Shown here piece by piece: positions 53,200 to 61,948 of a DNA stretch of 64,000 nt. The position numbers and the translations under genes are program-made. The stretch covers positions 1,364,001 through 1,428,000 of the forward strand of contig NZ_CP142685.1 in NCBI RefSeq assembly GCF_045689735.1. The letters run 5' to 3'. Positions within the stretch are counted from its first letter, which is position 1. Every line of letters begins with the position of its first letter. This DNA comes from Halothiobacillus sp045689735 (GTDB taxonomy: Bacteria; Pseudomonadota; Gammaproteobacteria; Halothiobacillales; Halothiobacillaceae). The notes beneath the pieces were generated by a model. That model saw only the letters and a list, made by a program, of their open reading frames with translations, was not told the DNA's origin and ran no database searches.

Positions 53200-56073
53200 A
53201 TGACGCCACCGCTCTCTGCCACCACCGCCCGCAGCACTCATACCCCGGTCGAGCCGCCCGCGATGAATCCACTGTATGAAACCACGGCCACTGAACCGGG
53301 GCATTTGCGCATCATTCGCCGTAACGGCAAGGTCACGGCGTTCGATGCCAGCAAAATCAAAGTAGCGATGACCAAAGCCTTCCTGGCGGTGGAAGGGGGC
53401 GGCGCGGCCGTGTCGGCTCGCGTGCATGATCTGGTGAACACCCTGACCGATGGCATCGTGGCCGCCTTGATGCGGCGGATGCCGGGCGGCGGCACCGTGC
53501 ATATCGAAGATGTGCAGGATCAGGTCGAGCTGGCGCTGATGCGTGAAGGCCACCACAAGGTGGCGCGCGCCTATGTTTTGTACCGGGAACAGCAGGCGCA
53601 GAAGCGGGCGGCTGAAGCCGCAACCGCCACAGAAACTGCGGCGCCACGCCTGCATGTCACCACGCTGGAAGGCAACCGGGTCGCCTTGGATGAAGGCCGC
53701 CTGCAGGCGCTGGTTGAAGAAGCCTGCGCGGGGCTGTCCGATGTCGATGCCAGTGCGGTTACCCAAGAAACGCTGCGGAATCTGTTCGATGGCGTGCCGG
53801 AGAAAGAGGTCAATACCGCGCTGGTGATGAGCGCCCGCACGCTGATCGAAAAAGATCCAAACTACTCCTATGTCGCTGCCCGGCTGTTGCTCGACAGCCT
53901 GCGCACCGAGGCGCTGCGGTTCACCCGGCAGAGTGTGACCCGCTGCACACAGCATGAACTGGCCGATCTCTTCGCCGATTACTTCACCAGCTACATTCAG
54001 CTGGGTATCGAACATGAACTGCTGGATCCCACCCTGCGCCAGTACGATTTGAAACGGCTGGCCGCCGCGATCGATACCCAACGCGATCAGCAGTTCACCT
54101 ACCTCGGCCTGCAAACGCTGTACGACCGGTACTTCCTGCATCATGAGGGCGTGCGTTTCGAGCTGCCGCAGGCGTTTTTCATGCGTGTCGCCATGGGGCT
54201 CGCCATCAACGAAATCGACCGCGAAGCACGCGCCATCGAGTTCTATCAGCTGCTGTCCTCCTTCGATTTCATGAGCAGCACGCCCACGCTGTTCAACTCC
54301 GGCACGCTGCGTCCGCAGCTTTCCTCCTGTTATCTGACCACCGTCCCGGATGATCTCGACGGGATTTTCGCCGCCATCAAGGACAACGCCCTGCTCTCCA
54401 AATTCGCCGGCGGCCTCGGGAACGACTGGACGCGGGTGCGCGCCCTCGCCTCGCATATCAAGGGCACGAACGGCAAATCCCAGGGCGTGGTTCCGTTCCT
54501 GAAAGTCGCCAACGATACCGCCGTGGCGGTAAACCAGGGCGGCAAGCGCAAAGGTGCGGTCTGCGCCTATCTCGAAACCTGGCATCTGGATATCGAAGAA
54601 TTCCTCGATCTGCGCAAGAACACCGGGGATGACCGCCGCCGTACCCACGACATGAACACCGCCAACTGGGTGCCGGATCTGTTCATGCAGCGCGTCATGG
54701 AAGAGGGCGACTGGACGCTGTTCTCCCCGGCCGATTGCCCGGATCTGCACGATCTGACCGGCAAGGCCTTCGAAAAAGCCTACACCGCCTATGAAGCCAA
54801 GGCCGACCGGGGCGAGCTCAAAAACTTCCGCCGCATCAAGGCCACCCAACTGTGGCGCAAGATGCTCTCCATGTTGTTTGAAACCGGTCACCCGTGGATC
54901 ACCTTCAAAGACCCCTGCAATATCCGCTACACCAATCAGCATGCGGGCGTGGTGCATTCCTCGAACCTGTGCACGGAAATCACCCTGCACACGAATGATC
55001 AGGAAATCGCCGTCTGTAATTTGGGTTCTGTCAACCTCGCCCAGCATGTCACCACCGATGGGCTGGATGAAGCGAAGCTGGCGCGCACGATCAAAACCGC
55101 GATGCGCATGCTGGACAATGTGATCGAGTACAACTACTACTCCGTCCCACAAGCGCGCAATTCCAACCTGCGCCACCGCCCGGTCGGGCTCGGCATCATG
55201 GGATTCCAGGATGCGCTGCACATCCAGAAAATCCCCTACAGCTCGACCGAGGCCGTCGAATTTGCCGATTCTTCGATGGAAATGGTGAGCTACTACGCCA
55301 TTCAGGCATCCAGCGATCTCGCGGCGGAACGCGGCCGTTACCCGAGCTACGAAGGCTCGCTCTGGAGCCGGGGCATCCTGCCCATCGACTCCATCGAACT
55401 GCTCAAGGAAACCCGAGGGCAGTATCTGGTCATGGACACCCGAAGCCACCTGGACTGGAACAGCCTGCGCGCCAAAGTCAAAGCCCAAGGCATGCGCAAC
55501 TCCAACACGATGGCCATCGCTCCAACAGCCACCATCTCGAACATTTGTGGCGTCGCGCAATCCATCGAGCCCACCTTCGAGAACCTGTTCGTCAAATCCA
55601 ACCTGTCCGGCGAATTCACCGTCGTCAACCCGTATCTCGTGCGGGATTTGAAAGCGCTGAATCTGTGGGATGAAGTCATGGTCAACGACCTCAAATACTT
55701 TGATGGCAGCGTGCAGCAGATCGACCGCATCCCGGACAGCCTCAAGGCGCTGTACGCCACCGCCTTCGAAGTCGAGCCGCGCTGGCTCATCGAGGCCGGG
55801 TCACGCCGCCAGAAATGGATCGATCAGGCGCAGTCACTCAACCTGTATCTGGCCGATCCTTCCGGCCCGAAACTCGACCAGATGTACAAAAACGCCTGGC
55901 TGATGGGACTGAAAACGACCTACTACCTGCGTGCCGCCTCCAAGACCCGCGTGGAAAAAACCACCATGACCAAGTTGGATGGCAAGCTGCGCGGCGTGAT
56001 GGCTGACCCCATACAAACCGCACTCCCCAAGGCTTGCGCCATTGATGACCCTGGCTGCGAAGCCTGTCAATAA
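53200..56073 (+). CDS. nrdA: class Ia ribonucleoside-diphosphate reductase alpha subunit with two ATP-cone regions
   Basis: Reduces ribonucleotides to deoxyribonucleotides. At 957 aa it is much longer than E. coli NrdA (761) because it has an N-terminal ATP-cone (residues about 36-132, RIIRRNGKVTAFDASKIK) and a second, divergent cone-like region (about 150-225), as in Pseudomonas. Catalytic residues are in SSCYLTTVP (active-site Cys), SSNLCTEITLH (Cys and Glu) and AVCNLGSVNLA (Cys); the C-terminal tail ends with the redox pair CEACQ. The start ATG at 53200 follows AAAGGAAA. nrdB follows after 35 bp. Confidence 0.95.
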   Translation: MTPPLSATTARSTHTPVEPPAMNPLYETTATEPGHLRIIRRNGKVTAFDASKIKVAMTKAFLAVEGGGAAVSARVHDLVNTLTDGIVAALMRRMPGGGTVHIEDVQDQVELALMREGHHKVARAYVLYREQQAQKRAAEAATATETAAPRLHVTTLEGNRVALDEGRLQALVEEACAGLSDVDASAVTQETLRNLFDGVPEKEVNTALVMSARTLIEKDPNYSYVAARLLLDSLRTEALRFTRQSVTRCTQHELADLFADYFTSYIQLGIEHELLDPTLRQYDLKRLAAAIDTQRDQQFTYLGLQTLYDRYFLHHEGVRFELPQAFFMRVAMGLAINEIDREARAIEFYQLLSSFDFMSSTPTLFNSGTLRPQLSSCYLTTVPDDLDGIFAAIKDNALLSKFAGGLGNDWTRVRALASHIKGTNGKSQGVVPFLKVANDTAVAVNQGGKRKGAVCAYLETWHLDIEEFLDLRKNTGDDRRRTHDMNTANWVPDLFMQRVMEEGDWTLFSPADCPDLHDLTGKAFEKAYTAYEAKADRGELKNFRRIKATQLWRKMLSMLFETGHPWITFKDPCNIRYTNQHAGVVHSSNLCTEITLHTNDQEIAVCNLGSVNLAQHVTTDGLDEAKLARTIKTAMRMLDNVIEYNYYSVPQARNSNLRHRPVGLGIMGFQDALHIQKIPYSSTEAVEFADSSMEMVSYYAIQASSDLAAERGRYPSYEGSLWSRGILPIDSIELLKETRGQYLVMDTRSHLDWNSLRAKVKAQGMRNSNTMAIAPTATISNICGVAQSIEPTFENLFVKSNLSGEFTVVNPYLVRDLKALNLWDEVMVNDLKYFDGSVQQIDRIPDSLKALYATAFEVEPRWLIEAGSRRQKWIDQAQSLNLYLADPSGPKLDQMYKNAWLMGLKTTYYLRAASKTRVEKTTMTKLDGKLRGVMADPIQTALPKACAIDDPGCEACQ

Positions 56074-56108
56074 GCGCCGCCATCGAATCAAGAACAGGAG
56101 CGAAACCC

Positions 56109-57266
56109 ATGCTGAACTGGAACGAACTAGAGCCGCAAAAAACCCCGATGCGCGCGCCCGCGACCGAATTTTCCGCCCCCGTCCATGCGGCAACGGAACC
56201 TGAAGCACACCACCATGCGCAAACCGGACTGGAAGGCATCACGCAAGGCGCTGGCCGTGTCGATGTGTCTGAAAAACGCATCATCAACGCCACCGCCGAT
56301 GTAAACCAGCTCCTGCCCATGAAATACACCTGGGCCTGGGAAAAATACCTCGCCGGCTGCAACAACCACTGGATGCCGACCGAAGTCTCCATGCAGGCCG
56401 ACATCGCCCTGTGGAAAGGCCGTGACGGCCTCACCGCCGACGAGCGCGCCATGATCATGCGCAACCTGGGCTTCTTCGCCACCGCAGAAAGCCTGGTCGC
56501 CAACAACATCGTGCTGGCCATCTACAAACAGATCACCAACCCCGAATGCCGGCAATACCTGCTGCGCCAGGCCTTTGAAGAAGCGGTACACACCCACACC
56601 TTCCAGTACATCGTCGACAGCCTAGGTCTCGCCGAAGGCGAGCTGTTCAACATGTACCGCGAAGTCCCCTCGATCACCGCCAAAGATGCCTGGGCACTCA
56701 AATACACCAAAAACCTGGCCGACGGCGATTTCGACACCTCCACCACCGAAGGCGCACAAGACTTCCTGCGCGACCTCGTCGCCTTTTATGTGGTGTTCGA
56801 AGGCATGTGGTTCTACACCGGCTTTGCCCAGATCCTCTCCCTGGGTCGGCGCAACAAAATGACCGGTATCGCCGAGCAATACCAATACATCATGCGTGAT
56901 GAATCCATCCACATGAACTTCGGCATCGATGTCATCAACCAAATCAAGATCGAAAACCCGCAGCTCTGGACTGAATCCTTCAAGCAAGAAATCAGCACCA
57001 TGCTGCGCGATGCCTGCGAACTGGAAATCGCCTACGCCCGTGACACCATGCCCCACGGCCTGCTCGGCCTGAATGCAGAAATGTGCGCCGAATACCTGCA
57101 CTTCATCACCAACCGCCGCTGCAACCAGATCGGCCTGGCCGAACTCTTCCCCGGCGCTACCAACCCCTTCCCGTGGATGAGCGAAGTCATCGACCTGAAA
57201 AAAGAGAAAAACTTCTTCGAAACCCGAGTCACGGACTACCAAACCGGCGGCGCATTGAGCTGGTAA
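56109..57266 (+). CDS. nrdB: class Ia ribonucleoside-diphosphate reductase beta subunit
   Basis: Carries the diiron-tyrosyl radical cofactor for NrdA. The 385-aa product has metal-ligand helices with FFATAESLV, EEAVHTHTFQYI and RDESIHMNFGID, and a tyrosine in VLAIYKQITNPE at the radical position. The C-terminus (TDYQTGGALSW) is the peptide that docks on NrdA. It ends the operon before an intrinsic terminator. Confidence 0.95.
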   Translation: MLNWNELEPQKTPMRAPATEFSAPVHAATEPEAHHHAQTGLEGITQGAGRVDVSEKRIINATADVNQLLPMKYTWAWEKYLAGCNNHWMPTEVSMQADIALWKGRDGLTADERAMIMRNLGFFATAESLVANNIVLAIYKQITNPECRQYLLRQAFEEAVHTHTFQYIVDSLGLAEGELFNMYREVPSITAKDAWALKYTKNLADGDFDTSTTEGAQDFLRDLVAFYVVFEGMWFYTGFAQILSLGRRNKMTGIAEQYQYIMRDESIHMNFGIDVINQIKIENPQLWTESFKQEISTMLRDACELEIAYARDTMPHGLLGLNAEMCAEYLHFITNRRCNQIGLAELFPGATNPFPWMSEVIDLKKEKNFFETRVTDYQTGGALSW

Positions 57267-57290
57267 CAGGGGATCGATAAAGAAGACGAC

Positions 57291-57314
57291 AAACCCGCCA
57301 AGTGGCGGGTTTTT
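57291..57314 (+). terminator. intrinsic terminator of nrdAB
   Basis: AAACCCGCC (57291-57299) pairs with GGCGGGTTT (57304-57312) around AAGT, followed by further T's. Confidence 0.88.
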
Positions 57315-57473
57315 GTTACGCGGTGCAATGGGAGTGACCGGGAGGGATTATTCAGTTTTCGCCGTTGATCGAACCCAATAACCCCGCATTCAAGGCCCCG
57401 GCAGGCTTCGCCTTCGCTCAGCGGCCGACTCACTCCAGCTGCGCACCCATCCCGGAAGCGATCGTTGAACCGT

Positions 57474-58070
57474 TCAGCGGTTGCCGCGCCGTCCGGCGAA
57501 GGCTCGATTGAGGGTATGCGGATCGAGGTATTCGAGCTCGCCCCCGATCGGCACCCCCTGCGCCAGCCGGGTGATCTGCGGCGTGAATGCGGCGGCCTGT
57601 TCTTCAATGAAATCCGCCGTGGCCTCGCCTTCAAGGGTGGCGCTCAAGGCGAGGATGAGTTCCTCTACCGGCTGCTCGGCGAGGTGGGCCAGCAACGCGG
57701 GCAGGCCGATTTCTTCCGGACCCAGGCCATCAAGCGGGGACAGACGGCCATTGAGCACGAAGTATCGTCCGCGATAGACGCCCGATTGTTCGATGGCCAG
57801 CCAGTCGGTGGGCGATTCGACCACGCAAAGCTGTCCGGCATCCCGCTGGCTATCGGTACACACCGGGCAGAGCTCGGTTTCGGACAGAATATGGCATTGG
57901 CGGCAGTGTCCGATGCGCGTCAGTGCCGTGGCGAGTGTGCTGACGATGCGCTCGGCGCCCGCCCGATCGCGGGTGAGCAGATGTAACGCCATCCGCTGCG
58001 CCGTTTTCTGCCCCACCGAGGGCAGGCGGCGCAACGCTTGAACCAGATCATCGAACGCGGCGGAAAACAT
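57474..58070 (-). CDS. recR: recombination protein RecR
   Basis: A 198-aa DNA-clamp protein of the RecFOR pathway. It has an N-terminal helix-hairpin-helix (ALRRLPSVGQKTAQRMALHLL), a zinc finger (CRQCHILSETELCPVC), and a Toprim domain (LCVVESPTDWLAIEQSGVYRGRYFVL). It is the last gene of dnaX-ybaB-recR, 12 bp after ybaB. Confidence 0.95.
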   Translation of the reverse strand: MFSAAFDDLVQALRRLPSVGQKTAQRMALHLLTRDRAGAERIVSTLATALTRIGHCRQCHILSETELCPVCTDSQRDAGQLCVVESPTDWLAIEQSGVYRGRYFVLNGRLSPLDGLGPEEIGLPALLAHLAEQPVEELILALSATLEGEATADFIEEQAAAFTPQITRLAQGVPIGGELEYLDPHTLNRAFAGRRGNR

Positions 58071-58082
58071 CCGTAACGGCGC

Positions 58083-58412
58083 TTAGAACGGCAGCTTCAT
58101 GCCCGCAGGCAAATTCATGCCGGCGGTAACGCCCGCCATTTTCTCCTGCTGGTTTTGCTCGACGCGCCGCGCGGCATCGTTGATGGCGGCAGCGATCAGG
58201 TCTTCCAGCATTTCTTTGTCGTCCTGCATCAGGCTGTCATCGATGCTGACTCGGCGAACTTCGTGCTTGCCGGTCATGGTGATTTTGACCATGCCGCCGC
58301 CCGATTCGCCGGTGACTTCGAGTTTGGCCACTTCTTCCTGCATGCGCTGCATTTTTTCTTGCATCTGCTGCGCCTGCTTCATCAGATTGCCGAGTCCTGC
58401 TTTATTGAACAT
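58083..58412 (-). CDS. ybaB: YbaB/EbfC family nucleoid-associated protein
   Basis: A 109-aa DNA-binding dimer. The family pattern MFNKAGLGNLMKQAQQMQEKMQRMQEE is seen by position (residues 1-27), followed by a short beta region and a helical tail. The ATG at 58412 is chosen because it matches the family; the frame is open to 58490 inside dnaX. It lies 4 bp after the dnaX stop. Confidence 0.94.
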   Translation of the reverse strand: MFNKAGLGNLMKQAQQMQEKMQRMQEEVAKLEVTGESGGGMVKITMTGKHEVRRVSIDDSLMQDDKEMLEDLIAAAINDAARRVEQNQQEKMAGVTAGMNLPAGMKLPF

Positions 58413-58416
58413 GGGG

Positions 58417-60168
58417 TTATGCCTCGTGGGTTGTGGGGGCATCGGGTCTGACCCGACGCGGTTGAATCGTGTCTTCCAGTAAGGTGCCACCAGCGTCCTG
58501 CAAGACCTGGACGACCGGGTGCTGCCGCATGGCGTCCCGCCGCTCGATGGCCGCCGCGGCCTCAGCCTCTGCCCGGCGCTCGGCGGGTGTCTGCTCTGGC
58601 GCGTGGGGGGACGGGGACGGCGCAGCGGAAGCGGTTGGGGCAGCCGTCACCCGGTCGGGGGCGGCGATGACCCACTCGACCGGCCGCGTGCCGATCAACG
58701 GGGTGAGCTGCTCGATCAGCTTTTCCCGCATCGTCTTGCTCGCGACTGCTTCATATTCCGCCGCCAGATGCAGGATGATCTTTTGGCCACGCAGTTCCAT
58801 GCGGCAATGGTCGGCCAATGCCCGGGCGGGCGGGCGAATGTGTTCGACCAACGCATACCACGGGGGAAGCGGCGCATCGCTCTCCGGCGGCAAGGCTTTG
58901 CTCTCACCCAGCGGTGGACGGGGAGAAGCCGTCGCCGCCGATGCGGGTTCGGTGGTTGACCGAACCGCCGATGGGTTGGCCGTCACGGGGGGCGGAGTCG
59001 CAGATGGCGCCCCGGGGGAAACCGACGGGGCAGCAGCAGCGCGCGGCGGTGCTGGGCTGACGGGTGCTGGGGTCGATGAGGCAGCCAAATGGCTCGGCGC
59101 AAAGGCCAGCAGGCGCAGCAGAACCATTTCCAGCCCCAGACGGGCATTCGGCGCATAGGCCATATCCCGCCGTCCCAGGGTGGCGATCTGGTACCAGAGC
59201 TGCAAGGTCGCCGCATCGACAGCGAGCAGCGCAGCGGGCGGGGCGATGGAGGCCTCGTCAGGCGATACCTCGGGCAGCCATTGCCGCATGGCGAGTTGGT
59301 GAATCGCTTCGATCAGCTGCGTCAGAAAAGTCGGCGGCTCGACTGCCGCATCCAGCGCGGCGCTGGCTGCCGACATCACGCCGAGCGCATCTTCCGCCGC
59401 CAGAGCCGCGAGCACGGCCCAGACCTGATCCCGCTGCCCAAGTCCAAGAATTTCCGCCACTTGCGGGGTCCCAAGCCGGCCACCCGTGTAGGCAATGGCC
59501 TGATCGAGCAGGCTCAGGGCATCACGCATCGAACCACTAGCCGCCTCGGCCACCAGCCGCAGCGCCGCCGGTTCATGCGGGATGTTTTCTTCAGTCAGCA
59601 CATGGGTCAGATGGTGTTGAATTTGTGCCACCGGCAGCGGGCGCAGGCTGAATTGCAGGCAACGGGAGAGCACGGTGACCGGCAGTTTCTGCGGATCGGT
59701 GGTGGCGAGCAGGAACTTGACATGCGGCGGCGGTTCTTCGAGCGTTTTCAGCAACGCATTGAAGCTCGACTTGGAGAACATGTGCACTTCGTCGATCAGA
59801 TAGACCTTGAAGCGGCCACGCACAGGGGCGTAATTCACATTGTCGAGCAGCTCACGGGTGTCATCGACGCCCGTGCGGGAGGCCGCATCGACCTCGATTA
59901 GATCGACGAATCGCCCTTCGTCGATTTCCCGACAGGCCGCGCAGACGCCACAGGGCGCGCTGGTGACGCCAGTTTCGCAATTGAGTGCCTTGGCAAAAAT
60001 CCGCGCTACCGTGGTTTTACCCACGCCGCGCGTGCCGGTGAACAGATAGGCATGATGCAGCCGCGACTGATCGAGCGCATTGGTGAGCGCCTGGAGCACA
60101 TGCCCCTGCCCGACCATCTCCGCGAAGCGTTTTGGCCGCCACTTTCGCGCCAGAACGAGATAACTCAT
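58417..60168 (-). CDS. dnaX: DNA polymerase III subunit gamma/tau
   Basis: Clamp-loader ATPase, 583 aa. Walker A is FTGTRGVGKTTVARIFAKALNC, the zinc cysteines are in CGVCAACREID, Walker B YLIDEVHMFS, with sensor and arginine-finger regions (ATTDPQKLPVTVLSRCLQF). The second half is a Pro/Ala-rich linker and a tau-like C-terminal domain. I did not see the A6-G slippery site that makes gamma in E. coli. The SRP RNA gene lies 50 bp upstream on the same strand. Confidence 0.94.
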   Translation of the reverse strand: MSYLVLARKWRPKRFAEMVGQGHVLQALTNALDQSRLHHAYLFTGTRGVGKTTVARIFAKALNCETGVTSAPCGVCAACREIDEGRFVDLIEVDAASRTGVDDTRELLDNVNYAPVRGRFKVYLIDEVHMFSKSSFNALLKTLEEPPPHVKFLLATTDPQKLPVTVLSRCLQFSLRPLPVAQIQHHLTHVLTEENIPHEPAALRLVAEAASGSMRDALSLLDQAIAYTGGRLGTPQVAEILGLGQRDQVWAVLAALAAEDALGVMSAASAALDAAVEPPTFLTQLIEAIHQLAMRQWLPEVSPDEASIAPPAALLAVDAATLQLWYQIATLGRRDMAYAPNARLGLEMVLLRLLAFAPSHLAASSTPAPVSPAPPRAAAAPSVSPGAPSATPPPVTANPSAVRSTTEPASAATASPRPPLGESKALPPESDAPLPPWYALVEHIRPPARALADHCRMELRGQKIILHLAAEYEAVASKTMREKLIEQLTPLIGTRPVEWVIAAPDRVTAAPTASAAPSPSPHAPEQTPAERRAEAEAAAAIERRDAMRQHPVVQVLQDAGGTLLEDTIQPRRVRPDAPTTHEA

Positions 60169-60218
60169 GCCGGTTCAGCCAGATAAGCGACGGCAATGCC
60201 GCCGCAGGGAAATGGGGT

Positions 60219-60330
60219 GGTGCCCTGCACCCGCCGATCTCCGGCACCCAAGGCCACCGTTACCGTTGCTCCCTTCCGGGCCTGGCGGGGTTCACGGCGC
60301 ATTGTCGCGAAGGGACGAATACAGAACACC
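60219..60330 (-). ncRNA. ffs: 4.5S signal recognition particle RNA
   Basis: The minus strand contains the SRP RNA apical signature, positions 60282-60255 or so: CCAGGCCCGGAAGGGAGCAACGG, given in parts as CCAGGCCCGG then AAGGGAGCAACGG, with the GGAA tetraloop. The ends were set by the closing helix: GGTGTTCTGTA at 60330 pairs, with G-U pairs, to the GCAGGGCACC at the other end. About 112 nt, near the 114 nt of E. coli. Location beside dnaX is common. The exact ends are estimates. Confidence 0.9.
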
Positions 60331-60395
60331 ATAGAAAATCCTTTAACGCCGATGACGAAAAGGTGGCGCATCGTAGCACGGCAGCGGGCAGGCTG

Positions 60396-61469
60396 TCACA
60401 GGCCGCCGGCAGGCACGAGAATTTCGGCGAGCGCCGCAATCAGCGTTGCATTCTGCGCTGGTGTGCCCACCGTGATCCGCAAGTATTGGTCGATCCGCGG
60501 CTTGCGGAAATGCCGCACGATGACCCCGCGTTCACGCAGGCTGGCCGCGATTTTTGCCGCATCTTGCGCCGGGTGGCGGCTGAAGATGAAATTCGCTGCC
60601 GAAGGGATCGTCTCGAACCCCAGCTTGGCCATCTCCGCCACCAGCGCCTCGCGGCTGGCCATCACCGCCTGGCGGGTCTGCTGAAAATAAGGCTCATCCG
60701 CAAACGAAGCCGCCGCGCCAACAATCGCCAGCCGATCCAGCGGATAGGAGTTGAAACTGTCCTTGACGCGGATCAGCGCCTCGATCAGTTCGGGATGCCC
60801 GACCGCAAAGCCCACCCGTAAGCCCGCGAGTGAGCGGGACTTGGACAGGGTCTGGCTCACCAGCAGATTCGGGTAACGGTTGACCAGCGGAATGGCGCTC
60901 TCGGCACCAAAATCCACATACGCCTCGTCAATCACCACCACCGAATCGGTGTTCGCCTGCAGCAGCGCCTCGATTTCCGCCAGCGCCAGCGCGCGGCCAG
61001 TCGGGGCATTCGGGTTGGGAAAAATAATCCCGCCGTTCGGTTGTGCGTAATCCGCGATGCGGATGGAAAAATCCTCCGCCAGCGGAATGAGGCGATAATC
61101 AATCTCATACAAGCCGCAATAAACCGGATAGAAGCTGTAGGTCACATCCGGGAACAGAATCGGCTCGTTATGCTGGAACAGCGCCTGAAAGATAAAGGCC
61201 AGCACCTCGTCCGAACCATTACCGACGAATACTTGATTCGTCTGCAAGCCGTGATAGCTGGCAATCGCCTGCTTCAGCGCCGTGCCCTCCGGGTCCGGAT
61301 ACAAACGCAGGCGATCCCCCACCTCCGCTCGAATCGCCTCCAGCACCTTCGGCGACGGGCCGTAGGGGTTCTCGTTGGTATTCAGCTTGGTGAGATTGGC
61401 GATCTTCGGCTGCTCACCCGGCACATAGGGCGAGAGGCGGGATACCAGCGGACTCCAGAAACGGCTCAT
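60396..61469 (-). CDS. hisC: histidinol-phosphate aminotransferase
   Basis: PLP enzyme of histidine synthesis, 357 aa. The PLP lysine is in SQTLSKSRSLAGLRVGF, with TKLNTNENPYGPSP at the N-terminus, GNGSDEVLAF and the FPNPNAPTGRAL signature. Its ATG overlaps the stop of the GNAT gene by 4 nt, so it is translated as part of the his operon despite the intervening gene. Confidence 0.95.
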   Translation of the reverse strand: MSRFWSPLVSRLSPYVPGEQPKIANLTKLNTNENPYGPSPKVLEAIRAEVGDRLRLYPDPEGTALKQAIASYHGLQTNQVFVGNGSDEVLAFIFQALFQHNEPILFPDVTYSFYPVYCGLYEIDYRLIPLAEDFSIRIADYAQPNGGIIFPNPNAPTGRALALAEIEALLQANTDSVVVIDEAYVDFGAESAIPLVNRYPNLLVSQTLSKSRSLAGLRVGFAVGHPELIEALIRVKDSFNSYPLDRLAIVGAAASFADEPYFQQTRQAVMASREALVAEMAKLGFETIPSAANFIFSRHPAQDAAKIAASLRERGVIVRHFRKPRIDQYLRITVGTPAQNATLIAALAEILVPAGGL

Positions 61470-61942
61470 AACAACACCTTCATTTTCCGGCCACCGGCAA
61501 CCGAAAAACCTTCACGCTCATAAAAGGAAAAAGTTCGCAAGAACTCAGGTAGTGGCGGGGTCGTAACCTCCAATCGCATCCAATGCCGCGCTCTACCCAG
61601 TCTTTTTGCATCATCCATCAGCCGCTCACCAACTCCTTGGGATCGGTAGTTTGGTTCAACATACAACTCTGGAATCGTCCCGAAATTTCCTTCCGCATAA
61701 AGCGCATAACTCTCGTAAATGGACAGAAAACCGATGGGCTTTACTCCATCCCAAGCGACAAAGACAAAGTATTTGCCCTGTTCAAGGAATCGCTCCAAAC
61801 GAGTGGCCGTCCTCCCAAGATCGAAGTTGAATGACTGAACACCGGTTGCTTGCATTATTTCGGATAGCAACTGCCCTACGAGCGGAGTGATCGAATGTGC
61901 ATCCGAAGCCTCTGCCCTCTTAATCAGGATCTCCATCGCCAT
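61466..61942 (-). CDS. GNAT family N-acetyltransferase
   Basis: A 158-aa acetyl-CoA-dependent acetyltransferase. The acetyl-CoA binding loop is YRSQGVGERLMDDAKRLG (motif A, R/QxxGxG/A), preceded by IPELYVEPNYR and followed by FYEREGFSVAGG. The acceptor is unknown. It lies between hisD (6 bp) and hisC (4-nt overlap), and its composition looks lower in G+C than its neighbours, suggesting a later insertion into the operon. The start may be 61942 or the next Met at 61936. Confidence 0.88.
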   Translation of the reverse strand: MAMEILIKRAEASDAHSITPLVGQLLSEIMQATGVQSFNFDLGRTATRLERFLEQGKYFVFVAWDGVKPIGFLSIYESYALYAEGNFGTIPELYVEPNYRSQGVGERLMDDAKRLGRARHWMRLEVTTPPLPEFLRTFSFYEREGFSVAGGRKMKVLL

Positions 61943-61948
61943 GCGATG

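Noticed and set aside
53104..55560. Open frame of 818 codons antisense to nrdA
   Set aside because: nrdA is unmistakable on the plus strand. Such mirrors are common in high-G+C genes, and the antisense product shows no family motif.
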